This document shows, piece by piece, positions 8,204 to 16,957 of a stretch of DNA of 50,827 bases; position 1 is the first letter of the stretch; each line of letters starts with the position of its first letter. The notes beneath the pieces were generated by a model. It had not been told where the DNA came from. It saw only the letters and a program-made list of their open reading frames with translations, and ran no database searches. Source of the DNA: Rhizobium sp. Q54 (GTDB taxonomy: Bacteria > Pseudomonadota > Alphaproteobacteria > Rhizobiales > Beijerinckiaceae); assembly GCA_945878875.1 (NCBI GenBank), contig CAMCUC010000017.1, positions 1-50,827 on the forward strand, written 5' to 3'. The position numbers and the translations under genes were made by a program.

Positions 8204-9001
8204 ATGAACGGGACAGGCTCTCTTGTGGGCGCAGTGGCGCTTGTCACCGGAGCGGGCGGCGAGATCGGCGGCGCCATAGCTGCGCGATTCGCACGCGAAG
8301 GGGCATGCGTTATCGTCGGCGACGTGCGGCTTGATGCCGCGAACGAGCAGGCGAAAACCATTACGGAGCAAGGCGGGCGCGCGCTGGCTGTGAAGCTCGA
8401 CGTGTCTGATTCTCAATCATGCGCCATGAGCGTAGCTACCGCCTGCGAGACGTTTGGCAAGCTCACCATTCTCGTCAACGTCGCCGCAGCCGTCACGCGC
8501 GACGGCACGGTCGAGACGCTTGATCTTGAGGATTGGAACAAGGCGCTGGCCGTCAACATCACCGGGCCGTTCCTGATGGCCAAATTCGCCGTGCCTGCAA
8601 TCCGCGCCGCTGGCGGCGGCTCGATCATCAATATCGCTTCGCAATTGGGGCAAATCGGCGTGCCGCGCCGCGCGCCTTATTCCACCACGAAAGCGGCGCT
8701 GATCCATTTCACCAAGTGCCTCGCTGGAGATCACGCGCGCGATGGCATCCGCGTTAATTCGCTCTCGCCCGGCGCCATCGACACTGCGCGATCGTTGCGC
8801 CGGTTCGCCTCGCGCGAGGAGGCCAACAAAGAGCGCGGGCCGTCTTATCTGCTCGGGCGTACGGGGAGCGTTGAGGAAGTGGCTGCGGGCGCGTTGTTTC
8901 TGGCCAGCGACGAATCCTCTTTTATGACTGGCGCCGATCTGCTGATCGACGGCGGCTATCTGGCTTTCAAAGGTGGGCTGAGTGCAAAATACGCGGAATA
9001 G
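8204..9001 (+). CDS. Short-chain dehydrogenase/reductase
   Basis: This is a 265-residue classical SDR. The cofactor loop TGAGGEIGG is at residues 15-23. An Asp at 40 at the end of the second strand favours NAD over NADP. Catalytic residues are Asn118 (VNITG), Ser146 (INIASQ), Tyr159 and Lys163 (YSTTK). The usual NNAG is replaced by VNVAAAV. The ATG at 8204 has GGGAG about 9 bases upstream. It is the first gene of a rightward set with an SBP, a flavin monooxygenase and a VOC protein, which suggests oxidation or reduction of an alcohol or diol intermediate. The substrate is unknown. Confidence 0.86.
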   Translation: MNGTGSLVGAVALVTGAGGEIGGAIAARFAREGACVIVGDVRLDAANEQAKTITEQGGRALAVKLDVSDSQSCAMSVATACETFGKLTILVNVAAAVTRDGTVETLDLEDWNKALAVNITGPFLMAKFAVPAIRAAGGGSIINIASQLGQIGVPRRAPYSTTKAALIHFTKCLAGDHARDGIRVNSLSPGAIDTARSLRRFASREEANKERGPSYLLGRTGSVEEVAAGALFLASDESSFMTGADLLIDGGYLAFKGGLSAKYAE

Positions 9002-9069
9002 TCCAGCTTGACGTCGCGCCCATAAGGTCGAATGCTACTGCAATTATTTTTCTGGAAGGAAACAGGCAT

Positions 9070-10101
9070 ATGCGGGCTTCATGGAGATTTCGGGCGGCGG
9101 CGTCCGTCGTGCTGGGGCTTTCAGCGCATCCAGCTCTCGCGCAGAGCGTCGAGGATTTCTATCGCGGCAAGACTGTGAGCCTCGTAGTAAGCTCCAGCAC
9201 TGGCGGCGGTTACGATACGCTGGCGCGTATGATTTCGCGCTATCTGCCCAAGCATCTGCCAGCATCGCCTAACGTCGTCGTTCGCAACATGCCCGGCGCC
9301 GGCGGCATCGTGGCGACCAACCATCTTTATTCAATCGCGCCCAAGGATGGATCGACCATAGGTGCCGTACAAAACAATACGCCGTTTGAGCCGCTCTATG
9401 GAACAAAGCAGGCTAATTACGACGCCAATAAATTCAACTGGCTTGGCTCGCCCAGCGTCGAGACCAGCGTCCTCGCGATCTGGCACGCTTCGCCCGCCAA
9501 CACTTGGCAGGATGCGCGCACGACTGAATTGCGCATGGGCTCTTCGGGCGCGAATTCGACGCCAAGTTTCTACTCGCGTCTTTTGAACGAAACGCTTGGC
9601 CTGAAACTGCGCCTCATCGTTGGTTATCCGGGTCAGAACGATGCTCTGCTGGCGATGGAGCGCGGCGAGATCGACGGCTACCCCAGCGCTTTCTTCAACA
9701 GCCTGATGGCGACGCGCCCGACGTGGATTGGCGACAAGAAAGTAAAGTTGCTGTTGCAATATGGTGCCGATAAGGAAAAAGCCCTGCCTGACGTGCCGTT
9801 CATCGCAGACCTGCTGACGAGGGACGAGGATCGCGCGCTCTGGAACATTGCTGTCGCGCCGCTTGGCATTGGGCGTCCCTATCTCCTGCCGCCGGATGTG
9901 CCCAAGGATCGCGTCGATGCTGTGCGCAAGGCGTTTTGGGCTACGATCAACGACCCGGAGTTTTTTGCCGAACAGGCGAAGATCAACCTTGGTGCAGACA
10001 CCCCGCGCACCGGTGAGCAAATCGCCGGGTTGATCGCGCAGGCCTACAAGGCGCCGCCGGATGTGGTCGAACGCATCAAGCGTTTGCAAGGGGAGAAGTA
10101 A
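9070..10101 (+). CDS. TctC/Bug-family substrate-binding protein
   Basis: This is a 343-residue periplasmic binding protein with a signal peptide (MRASWRFRAAASVVLGL...ALAQ). It has the subfamily signature VEDFYRGKTVSLVVSSSTGGGYDTLARMISRYLPKHLPAS. Further marks are RNMPGAGGIVATN, KDGSTIGAVQNNTPFEPLYG and MERGEIDGY. GGAAGGAAA lies a few bases before the ATG. It is the second gene of the rightward catabolic set and its stop abuts the GTG of the monooxygenase gene. An imported substrate for that monooxygenase is therefore a reasonable inference. Confidence 0.88.
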   Translation: MRASWRFRAAASVVLGLSAHPALAQSVEDFYRGKTVSLVVSSSTGGGYDTLARMISRYLPKHLPASPNVVVRNMPGAGGIVATNHLYSIAPKDGSTIGAVQNNTPFEPLYGTKQANYDANKFNWLGSPSVETSVLAIWHASPANTWQDARTTELRMGSSGANSTPSFYSRLLNETLGLKLRLIVGYPGQNDALLAMERGEIDGYPSAFFNSLMATRPTWIGDKKVKLLLQYGADKEKALPDVPFIADLLTRDEDRALWNIAVAPLGIGRPYLLPPDVPKDRVDAVRKAFWATINDPEFFAEQAKINLGADTPRTGEQIAGLIAQAYKAPPDVVERIKRLQGEK

Positions 10102-11262
10102 GTGCTCGAGACGCAAGCCAACCGTATGAGCGCGCGCGCCCAGGATTTTTGGGCGCGCGCAGACGAGCTCGCGCCTGTTTTGAATTCGCGCGCGCCGCTT
10201 GCAGAAACGTTGCGGCGCTGCCCGGATGAGACCATCGCAGACCTTGAGGCAAGCGAGCTTTTGCGCGCCTGCCAGCCGTTTGCCTATGGCGGTTATGAGA
10301 TGGGCTATGACGTGTTGTGCGGCATCATCCAGCGGCTTGCACGCGGGTGCGCGTCGCAAGCCTGGGTCTATATGGTGCTGGCCGACAATCCCCTGAAGCT
10401 GGCCAACTTCTCGCAGCAGGCGCAAAACGACGTGTGGGGCGAGAACGCGCGCACGCGGCTGGGCGTCGCCGTGGCCGCAGTTGGCCACGCGGTGCGCGTT
10501 GAGGGCGGTGTGCTCTGGCATGGCGAACATGGTTTTTGCAGCGGCATCGATCACGCAGACTGGATCATGTGCGGCGGCGCCATTGAAGGCGGCGAAGGCT
10601 GCATGGTTCTGATCCCCAAGAGCGACGTGGTTCTGGCCGACGATTGGCGCACCATCGGGCTGGCTGGCACAGGCAGCCGCAGTTTTAGTGTGCAAGGCGC
10701 ATTCGTGCCGGACCATCGCATCATCAGCAAGGCGGATTACGATGGGGGGACTGCGCCAGGATCGAACCTGTATCAATCGCCAATCTACAAAATGCCGCGC
10801 GGCGGCGTGTCGGCGGGCTCGTATGCCGCGGTGGCCGTTGGCGCGGCGCAGGGCATGCTTGAAAGTTTTTACCTGTTCACTGCGCCGCGTAAATCACGCG
10901 GCAAGACGGTGGCCGACAACACCGCGGCCCAGATGGTTGCAGGCCACGCCTCGGTGGAAATCGAGGCGGCAGAGCGCATTTACATGGGCTCGCTGCGTGA
11001 GACAATGGAGGTTCTGGAACGCGGAGAGCCTGTGTCGCAGGAGCTTCAGCTCGCGGGGAAACGCAATTGTTGCTATGCGGCGCAGCTGGCAATGCAGGCC
11101 GCCCATCGCATGTTCAATTGCGCAGGCGGGCGCGCGTTATTTCTCGATAATCCGATGCAGCGTCAGTTTCGTGATGTCTTTGCGGCCTCCGCACATCATT
11201 CATTGTCGTGGGACAGCGCGGCGGCGGAATACGGTCGTTATCAATACAAGATGCACGCCTGA
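10102..11262 (+). CDS. Flavin-dependent monooxygenase, acyl-CoA dehydrogenase fold (HsaA/HpaH-like)
   Basis: This is a 386-residue protein of the group D flavin monooxygenases, which share the acyl-CoA dehydrogenase fold and hydroxylate aromatic rings with reduced flavin from a separate reductase. Visible marks are YGGYEMGYDVLCGIIQRLARGCAS near the N-terminus, WRTIGLAGTGSRSF in the middle and the C-terminal AAHRMFNCAGGRALF...QRQFRDVFAASAHHSL. The last is the pattern of HsaA-type oxygenases. The start is a GTG touching the SBP stop codon, with GGGGAG 6 bases upstream; an ATG eight codons later is possible. No flavin reductase gene is in the window, so the partner must be elsewhere. Confidence 0.82.
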   Translation: MLETQANRMSARAQDFWARADELAPVLNSRAPLAETLRRCPDETIADLEASELLRACQPFAYGGYEMGYDVLCGIIQRLARGCASQAWVYMVLADNPLKLANFSQQAQNDVWGENARTRLGVAVAAVGHAVRVEGGVLWHGEHGFCSGIDHADWIMCGGAIEGGEGCMVLIPKSDVVLADDWRTIGLAGTGSRSFSVQGAFVPDHRIISKADYDGGTAPGSNLYQSPIYKMPRGGVSAGSYAAVAVGAAQGMLESFYLFTAPRKSRGKTVADNTAAQMVAGHASVEIEAAERIYMGSLRETMEVLERGEPVSQELQLAGKRNCCYAAQLAMQAAHRMFNCAGGRALFLDNPMQRQFRDVFAASAHHSLSWDSAAAEYGRYQYKMHA

Positions 11263-11298
11263 CGCGAGGCAATCGCGTGGCGTTTGATCGGGGGGCGC

Positions 11299-11700
11299 AT
11301 GTTGCAGACGTCAGGCTTCGTTCACTTCACGATTCCTGTGAAGGATCTCGATCGTTCCGAAGCGTTTTATACGCAGGTGATGGGCTTTCGAAAGCTGCGC
11401 CGCAATGCGCATATGGTGTTCATGGAAGCGCATGATACGTGCTTTGTGCTGACGCTCTCGGAAAACGAGATTGAGCCCAACAGGGGCGACAAGCACGACA
11501 TCCATACCGCCTTTCGCGTGACGGCTTCCGAGTATGATCGCGCTAAAATCTATCTGGCGGACAAGGACGTTCGTATCTTCAAGGAAGAGGATCGGCTTGG
11601 GGGTACGTTTGAGGGACGCAGCGCCTATTTTCATGATCCGGACCGCAACGTGATCGAGATCATCGATCTGGTTCGCGGCCCTGTCGCCGACGGGCAATAG
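11299..11700 (+). CDS. VOC (glyoxalase/extradiol dioxygenase) family protein
   Basis: This is a 133-residue single-module vicinal oxygen chelate protein. Candidate metal ligands are His9 (GFVHFTIPV), Glu43 or His45, His69 (DIHTAFRV) and Glu120 (RNVIEIIDL), spaced as in glyoxalase-type folds. The ATG at 11299 directly follows a GGGGGG run; a TTG five codons upstream is an alternative. It is the last gene of the rightward SDR-SBP-monooxygenase set. A ring-cleavage or related metal-dependent step would fit, but two-module extradiol enzymes are about twice as long, so the reaction is unassigned. Its stop lies one base from the end of the converging CYTH-CHAD gene. Confidence 0.78.
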   Translation: MLQTSGFVHFTIPVKDLDRSEAFYTQVMGFRKLRRNAHMVFMEAHDTCFVLTLSENEIEPNRGDKHDIHTAFRVTASEYDRAKIYLADKDVRIFKEEDRLGGTFEGRSAYFHDPDRNVIEIIDLVRGPVADGQ

Positions 11701-11701
11701 A

Positions 11702-13273
11702 TCAACGCCAGAAGCGCGGCGCGTCGCGAAACGCTTTGAACGCCTTGCGCAAGTGATCGTCCGAGGCATGGGCACCGCGTGCGCACCAGCCCTCGATGCG
11801 ACCCGCCGCATAGGCCGCCGCAGGGCCAGCCTCGCGCTCGATTGCCGCTGCGACTTCGCACGCAGCGATGGAATCGTTGTAAACGCCAAGATCGTTCTGC
11901 AAGGCTGCGGCGCGTTTCAGGAACGCGTTTATGGCGCGGGCGTCGTTGAAGGCTAGGCAGAGGAAATCCGCGCCATAGCGCATGTTTTTGAGTGCGATCC
12001 GCAATTCATGACGGTCTTCTGGGTTCAGTTTACGCAGGCGCTTGCCGCGCTTTTTCACGCGCTTGTCGAGATCGTTCAGGGCTTGTGCGGCGAACGTGCG
12101 CAAGGGCTGCGAGAGCGACGCAAGATCATCGGCCGCCAGTGCGTTGCGCCAGCCGCGTTGCGCACAATAAGCCTGCAGCTCAAGCACAAATCGAGACGTC
12201 TTCGCATCGTTCACGCAGGCGCGCGCCACCTCATAGGCGTTGGAGCGCTGCGTCTGCGCGTGCGCGAGCAAGGCTTCAAAGCTTGCATCATTTTCAAATT
12301 GCGTGAGCGGTCCCGCTTGCACCAAATCGACGAACGCGTCGATCTCGCGCGCCTGTCCGAGCGCGCTTGCAATGTCGCGCGCCTGATCGCGGAATGGCGC
12401 AAGGCCAGCGCCCGGCAACGCGCGCGCAAACATCTTCAAGCCTGCGCGCAGCCGACGCAGCGCAACGCGCATCTGGTGGATGGCTTCCGGCAGGTCGCTG
12501 ACGAGAAGTCCCGGCCAATTGGCCATAAAATGCGACAGGCTCGCCTCGATCATCGCCACAAGCGCGTCTTCCATCGAAGCGTCGGCGGGAAGCGAGACAG
12601 GCGCGGCGCGCATGTCCTGCGGTTTGACGCCAGCGCCCAGCAGATAACCGCGCGCAGACTTGGTCGCCGGTGCGAGGCGCAGGCCCGCGTCAATCAATTG
12701 CAGCGCCAGCGCATAGATTGGCGCCTGCGGTCCAGACTTCAGCTCAATTTCTATTTCCGATACAGGCTCGCTTGATGCGCCTGCGATCAGCTTGCCTTCG
12801 TCGAAAGCTATTTCAATAATGCTCTGTCCATCCACAATTTCCATCAGCTTGCGGCGCACGCTTGTTTTAAAAACCGGCTGCAGCCCAGCACCTTTCGTGG
12901 TGCGCCCTATGTGCGCGGCGGCTTCCGGTGCCAGCAGTGTGAGATCGGGCAGTTCGCTGGATATTGCGACCTCGCTTTCGCCGCGGGTAAAGGCGCCTTC
13001 GCCTTTGCTTGCCCATTTCACATTCATGGTGCGGCGGCGCCCGGCCTTTCGTATGCGCAACGACAGGGCGTTGCGCGCCAGATCGCCCTCCGCGGTGTCG
13101 AAATAGACAGCGCGCAAGTTGACGGCGCGCGGTTTGACGATTGCGTTCGCAAAAGCCGGGTGCGTCTTCAGATTACGCAACACATGGGCCGGGCCATTCA
13201 GCTTGATTTCGCACTCGCGGCTCGCTTGCGCGATTGCAAGGCTTTGGTCATCCGAGATTGGAGCGCTTGTCAT
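11702..13273 (-). CDS. CYTH-CHAD domain protein, possible inorganic triphosphatase
   Basis: This is a 523-residue cytosolic protein. The N-terminal CYTH domain (about residues 18-215) starts with the ExExK motif ECEIK (Glu20, Glu22, Lys24), which binds metal and triphosphate. The C-terminal CHAD domain (about 235-515) has two histidine helices: EAIHQMRVALRRLRAG with His266 and EDRHELRIALKNMRYG with His422. CHAD domains bind polyphosphate, and CYTH-CHAD proteins such as YgiF hydrolyse inorganic triphosphate. The start at 13273 has no strong ribosome-binding site. It is divergent from the arsenic operon with about 108 bases between them. A role in phosphate or polyphosphate turnover is a family-based inference. 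Confidence 0.85.
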   Translation of the reverse strand: MTSAPISDDQSLAIAQASRECEIKLNGPAHVLRNLKTHPAFANAIVKPRAVNLRAVYFDTAEGDLARNALSLRIRKAGRRRTMNVKWASKGEGAFTRGESEVAISSELPDLTLLAPEAAAHIGRTTKGAGLQPVFKTSVRRKLMEIVDGQSIIEIAFDEGKLIAGASSEPVSEIEIELKSGPQAPIYALALQLIDAGLRLAPATKSARGYLLGAGVKPQDMRAAPVSLPADASMEDALVAMIEASLSHFMANWPGLLVSDLPEAIHQMRVALRRLRAGLKMFARALPGAGLAPFRDQARDIASALGQAREIDAFVDLVQAGPLTQFENDASFEALLAHAQTQRSNAYEVARACVNDAKTSRFVLELQAYCAQRGWRNALAADDLASLSQPLRTFAAQALNDLDKRVKKRGKRLRKLNPEDRHELRIALKNMRYGADFLCLAFNDARAINAFLKRAAALQNDLGVYNDSIAACEVAAAIEREAGPAAAYAAGRIEGWCARGAHASDDHLRKAFKAFRDAPRFWR

Positions 13274-13346
13274 GGATGGCTTCTGGACCCCTGGTCAGGA
13301 TGATGATGATTGAACCCGCATAATTGCGCGAACGCAAGCGAGTGTC

Positions 13347-13384
13347 TTGAGTTTGTCGCACATATCAAAGATACTGGATATATG
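13347..13384 (+). promoter_or_regulatory. arsR promoter with overlapping operator
   Basis: TTGAGT (13347-13352) and GATACT (13370-13375) are 17 bases apart and make a plausible sigma-70 promoter. The inverted repeat ATATC-N10-GATAT (13362-13381) overlaps the -10 element and is a candidate ArsR operator. Transcription would start near 13382, which is the A of the arsR ATG, so the message may be leaderless. No Shine-Dalgarno precedes that ATG. Confidence 0.5.
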
Positions 13385-13732
13385 GAACAGACAAATGCTA
13401 TTCTTGCACTTGCAGCTCTCGCTCAAGAGGCGAGGCTGGAGGTTTTTCGACTTCTGGTCTCTCGCGAGCCCGAGGGCGTGCCCGCTGGCGAGCTGGCGCG
13501 GCTGGTGAAGATTCCGCAAAACACCATGTCCGCCCACCTTGCCGTGCTGGCGCGGGCGGGGCTGGTTCGTGGCGAGCGGCACAGTCGCTCGATCATCTAC
13601 TGCGCCGAGCTGGAGCGCTTGCGCGGGCTTGTTTTGTTCCTTGTGCAGGATTGCTGCGGCGGTCGCCCGGATGTGTGCGAGCCGTTGCTGGCCAATCTTC
13701 TTCCTTGCTGTCCTCCAGAGGTTTCTTCATGA
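13382..13732 (+). CDS. arsR: ArsR-family arsenic-responsive repressor
   Basis: This is a 116-residue winged-helix repressor. The recognition helix is in VKIPQNTMSAHLAVLARAGLV (about residues 42-62), followed by the wing VRGERHSRSIIY. The C-terminal region is rich in Cys: Cys91, Cys92 and Cys99 in DCCGGRPDVC, then Cys109 and Cys110. These are candidates for binding As(III), in a place other than the classical CVCDL site of plasmid ArsR. It is first in an operon with arsC (ATGA overlap) and acr3, which it should control from the operator overlapping its own promoter. An upstream TTG in the same frame would add 24 residues, but the body starts naturally at MEQTNA. Confidence 0.88.
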   Translation: MEQTNAILALAALAQEARLEVFRLLVSREPEGVPAGELARLVKIPQNTMSAHLAVLARAGLVRGERHSRSIIYCAELERLRGLVLFLVQDCCGGRPDVCEPLLANLLPCCPPEVSS

Positions 13733-14247
13733 TCGACCGCGTCTTCAACGTACTCTTCCTGTGCACCGGCAACACGGCGCGTTCCGTGCTTGGCGAGGCG
13801 ATTTTGCGCCACGAGGGGCAGGGGCGCTTCAACGCCTTCTCTGCGGGCAGTCAGCCCAAGGGAATCGTGAATCCCTACGCTTTGCGCACGCTTGAGAGTC
13901 TTGGGTATCCCGTTGACGGCTTGCGCTCGAAGACGTTGGACGAATTTGCCCAACCCGGCGCGCCGAAGATGGATTTCGTTTTCACTGTTTGCGACAGCGC
14001 CGCAGGCGAAACCTGCCCGCTCTGGCCCGGCCAGCCCGTCACCGCACATTGGGGCATCGAAGACCCGGCAGCCGTTGAGGGCTCGGACATTGAAAAGATG
14101 CGCGCGTTTGCCGACGCCTTCCGCTTCATGCGCAACCGCATCAATGCGTTTACCGCTCTGCCGCTGACGATGCTTGACGGCATGTCGCTGAAGAAGAGCC
14201 TGCAGGACATCGGCGCGCTTGAAGGCGCGGCGCAGAAGAAGAGCTGA
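13729..14247 (+). CDS. arsC: Arsenate reductase, low-molecular-weight phosphatase type
   Basis: This is a 172-residue arsenate reductase that converts As(V) to As(III). The phosphatase loop CTGNTAR has Cys12 and Arg18. A redox pair, Cys88 and Cys96 (TVCDSAAGETCP), completes the three-Cys relay of thioredoxin-linked ArsC enzymes. WGIEDPA contributes the Asp region. Its ATG overlaps the arsR stop codon (ATGA), with GAGG 8 bases upstream. The arsenite exporter gene follows after 6 bases, giving a complete reduce-and-export pathway. Confidence 0.9.
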   Translation: MIDRVFNVLFLCTGNTARSVLGEAILRHEGQGRFNAFSAGSQPKGIVNPYALRTLESLGYPVDGLRSKTLDEFAQPGAPKMDFVFTVCDSAAGETCPLWPGQPVTAHWGIEDPAAVEGSDIEKMRAFADAFRFMRNRINAFTALPLTMLDGMSLKKSLQDIGALEGAAQKKS

Positions 14248-14253
14248 TCTCCC

Positions 14254-15282
14254 ATGACCATTTTTGAACGCTATTTCACCCTCTGGGTGTTCGCCTGTAT
14301 TGTCGTTGGCATTTCGCTCGGCCATTTCGCGCCCGGCGTTTTCCAGACGATTGGCGCGGTTGAAATCGCCAAGGTCAACCTGCCGGTCGCGGTGCTTGTG
14401 TGGTTGATGATTATCCCGATGCTGTTGAAGATCGACTTTTCCTCGATCTCGAAAGTGGGCCAGCATTGGCGCGGCATCAGCGTCACGCTGTTTATCAATT
14501 GGGCGGTGAAGCCGTTCTCGATGACGCTGCTTGGCTGGCTGTTTATCGGCTATCTTTTCCGGCCATATCTGCCTGAGGCGCAGATTGAATCCTATATCGC
14601 AGGCCTCATTCTGCTGGCTGCGGCGCCGTGCACGGCGATGGTGTTTGTGTGGAGCGAACTCACCAAAGGCGAGCCGCATTTCACGCTTTCGCAAGTGGCG
14701 CTGAACGACGTCATTATGATCTTCGCTTTCGCGCCTTTGGTTGGGCTGTTGCTGGGTCTGTCGGCGGTGATAGTGCCGTGGGATACGCTGGTTTTGTCGG
14801 TCGGGCTCTATATCGTTATCCCGGTGATCCTGTCGCAAATCGTGCGGCGCGCGATGTTGCGTGCGGGCGGTCAGAAAGCTTTGGACCGTCTGCTGCAAGC
14901 CTTGGGGCCGTTGTCTCTCACGGCTTTGCTGGCGACGCTCATTCTGCTGTTTGGTTTTCAGGGCGAGCAGATCATCGCGCAGCCTTTGGTGATCGCCATT
15001 CTGGCCGTGCCGATCCTGATACAGGTCTATTTCAATTCCGGGCTCGCCTATTGGCTGAACAGGGTTGCGGGCGAAAAGCACTGCGTCGCAGGGCCTTCCG
15101 CGCTGATTGGCGCCAGCAATTTCTTCGAGCTGGCGGTGGCCGCCGCCATCTCTCTGTTTGGCCTCAATTCCGGCGCGGCGCTGGCGACTGTGGTTGGCGT
15201 GCTGATCGAGGTTCCGGTGATGTTGTCGGTGGTTTGGATCGTTAACCGCACCCAGCCCTGGTACGAGCGGCGTGCGGGTTGA
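14254..15282 (+). CDS. acr3: ACR3-family arsenite efflux permease
   Basis: This is a 342-residue inner-membrane protein with about ten hydrophobic spans that extrudes arsenite. The ACR3 marks are the conserved Cys126 in LAAAPCTAMVFVWS and Glu292 in GASNFFELAVA, both needed for transport in characterised members. It is distinct in sequence from the unrelated ArsB antiporter. It starts 6 bases after arsC and closes the arsR-arsC-acr3 operon. Its stop is 5 bases from that of the converging cupin gene. Confidence 0.91.
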   Translation: MTIFERYFTLWVFACIVVGISLGHFAPGVFQTIGAVEIAKVNLPVAVLVWLMIIPMLLKIDFSSISKVGQHWRGISVTLFINWAVKPFSMTLLGWLFIGYLFRPYLPEAQIESYIAGLILLAAAPCTAMVFVWSELTKGEPHFTLSQVALNDVIMIFAFAPLVGLLLGLSAVIVPWDTLVLSVGLYIVIPVILSQIVRRAMLRAGGQKALDRLLQALGPLSLTALLATLILLFGFQGEQIIAQPLVIAILAVPILIQVYFNSGLAYWLNRVAGEKHCVAGPSALIGASNFFELAVAAAISLFGLNSGAALATVVGVLIEVPVMLSVVWIVNRTQPWYERRAG

Positions 15283-15287
15283 GCGCT

Positions 15288-15725
15288 TTACGTCCAGGGG
15301 GTAACGGGCGGAACCTCGGCGGGGGCTAGCGCCGGTATGGTGCCAAAATCTGCCGGGCCGACGATTTCGAGATATTCCATATCAGGCGAATAATCGAACA
15401 GGTAATGCACGATGCCCGGACGCTGGTGGACGCAATCTCCTGCTTTCACCAGCGTCTCCTTGTCGCCGTACATGAAGCGCGCCCAGCCTTTCGTCATGAT
15501 GACAATTTGAAATTCAGCAACGTGAAAATGCCAGCCGGTGCCGTCTTTGGGCGGCAGGTTCGCCTTCACGAGGTGGGCGATGACCTTGCCGTTGGTGGCG
15601 TCGGCTATTCCCAGATCTCGATAGAGGAAGAATTCGCGCAAGCCGTCCTTGCGCCATTGCGTGTCGTTTGGGCCGATATGCGAGAATTTGGTCGACGCTT
15701 CAGCGACGGTGGAACCGTTAGGCAT
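15288..15725 (-). CDS. Small single-domain cupin protein
   Basis: This is a 145-residue cupin. The first motif GWHFHVAEFQIVI has His66, His68 and Glu71 or Gln73; the second, HQRPGIVHYLF, has His107. These are likely metal ligands. The ATG at 15725 has GGAG 8 bases upstream. It lies between the arsenic operon (converging) and the SBP gene at 15920, from which it is separated by about 190 bases, and both read leftward from there. Co-transcription with that SBP gene would repeat the SBP-cupin pairing seen at 4154-6399. Its substrate is unknown. Confidence 0.75.
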   Translation of the reverse strand: MPNGSTVAEASTKFSHIGPNDTQWRKDGLREFFLYRDLGIADATNGKVIAHLVKANLPPKDGTGWHFHVAEFQIVIMTKGWARFMYGDKETLVKAGDCVHQRPGIVHYLFDYSPDMEYLEIVGPADFGTIPALAPAEVPPVTPWT

Positions 15726-15919
15726 GATCCATCTCCTGTTCAGTCCGGCTCGTTCGCGCCCACAAAAGGTTTGGGTGCGGCGCAGCAAAACTAGAACTGA
15801 ACATGACAGCCTGCAATCACGCCTTTTGCACTAGGCGTAAAGCATCGCCGGGCCCGGGTCGCGCGGTGAGCTTGCGCGCAACCCCGGCTGCGTCGCGCGC
15901 TTTGCTTGCTTGCGCAGCC

Positions 15920-16957
15920 TCACGGCGCCTTGATGGCGTCTCCGGCTTTGCGCACCACGTCTGGCGACATAGCGTGCAATCGCGCGATTTGTTTATCTAT
16001 TTCAGCGCCCGACATCGGGTTGTTGATCTCGATCTTGATCGCAATTGCCTCGGCCTGAACCTTTGGATCTTTTACGAAATCGTCAAAAGCCTTGCGCAGC
16101 GCGGCTTTTCGGTCGGCAGGCATGCCGGGCGGGCCATAGACCGGGCGTCCCATATCCTGCTGCGCGAAGATGAGTTCGAGGATTGCGCGTTGTTCATCCG
16201 TCTTGGCCAGCTCGATGACGGTCGGCGTGTTGGGCACTTTGGGGTGCCGCTTCAGCGACAATTGCGTCAGCACGTTGATCGTCCCATCCTCCAGCCAGGT
16301 GGGGCGGGCGACGCTAATGGACGAATAGTGCCAGCTTCCCGTGCCGTGAATTTCGCCCCGCTCCATCGCCAGCACCACGTTCGCTGTGCCGCCGTAGCCG
16401 GGGATGACTTTGAACTTCGTTCCCAGCACCTGATTCATGCTGCGTGGAAAAATCACGTTGCCGTCCGTGGCGCCCGAGCCGCCGACGATAAATTCGGTGG
16501 TGTAAATGTCGGCGAGCTTTTGCACCGGCGCGGTCTTGTAGGAAACCACAAGTCCGACTTCGCTGTTGAGGCTGCCGATCCATCCCAGCTCCCGTGCATC
16601 ATAGCGGGCGCCGGATGCGCCAAACAGGGCGGCGGTGGAGACCGATCCGGCCGCGGCGCCGATTACGGTTCCGTCGCGCGGTTGCGCCGCGACCAGCGTG
16701 TTGGTCATCACCACGCCGCCGGCGCCGGGCATGTTCTGCACGATCACATTGGGAGCGCCGGGCATGAAATGCGACAAATGGCGGGCGAAGAAGCGGGCGT
16801 AGGTGTCATAGCCGCCGCCGACTGGCTGGCCGATGAGCATCTTGATGTCTTTGCCCTTGTAGAATTCGGCGACAGTTTCCGCGCGGCCGGCGGCAGGCGC
16901 CGCGATTGCGGCAGCCATGCAGATCGCGAGCGCGCGGGGCGTGGTGATTGGGCTCAT
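15920..16957 (-). CDS. TctC/Bug-family substrate-binding protein
   Basis: This is a 345-residue periplasmic binding protein with a short signal peptide (MSPITTPRALAICMAAAIA...GRAE). Its mature start VAEFYKGKDIKMLIGQPVGGGYDTYARFFARHLSHFMPGAP is the second-subfamily pattern. QNMPGAGGVVMTN, PRDGTVIGAAAG and MERGEIHGTG follow. GGAGGAACG precedes the ATG. It is divergent from the glutamate dehydrogenase gene, and the small cupin gene lies downstream on the same strand. No transporter membrane gene is nearby. Confidence 0.88.
   Translation of the reverse strand: MSPITTPRALAICMAAAIAAPAAGRAETVAEFYKGKDIKMLIGQPVGGGYDTYARFFARHLSHFMPGAPNVIVQNMPGAGGVVMTNTLVAAQPRDGTVIGAAAGSVSTAALFGASGARYDARELGWIGSLNSEVGLVVSYKTAPVQKLADIYTTEFIVGGSGATDGNVIFPRSMNQVLGTKFKVIPGYGGTANVVLAMERGEIHGTGSWHYSSISVARPTWLEDGTINVLTQLSLKRHPKVPNTPTVIELAKTDEQRAILELIFAQQDMGRPVYGPPGMPADRKAALRKAFDDFVKDPKVQAEAIAIKIEINNPMSGAEIDKQIARLHAMSPDVVRKAGDAIKAP

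Noticed and set aside
9331..10776. 481-codon leftward frame opposite an SBP and the monooxygenase
   Set aside because: It is antisense to well-supported genes and shows no family features.
13597..15081. 494-codon leftward frame opposite arsC and acr3
   Set aside because: It is antisense to two clear genes, is full of Arg, Gln and His typical of shadow frames in GC-rich DNA, and has no recognisable domain.
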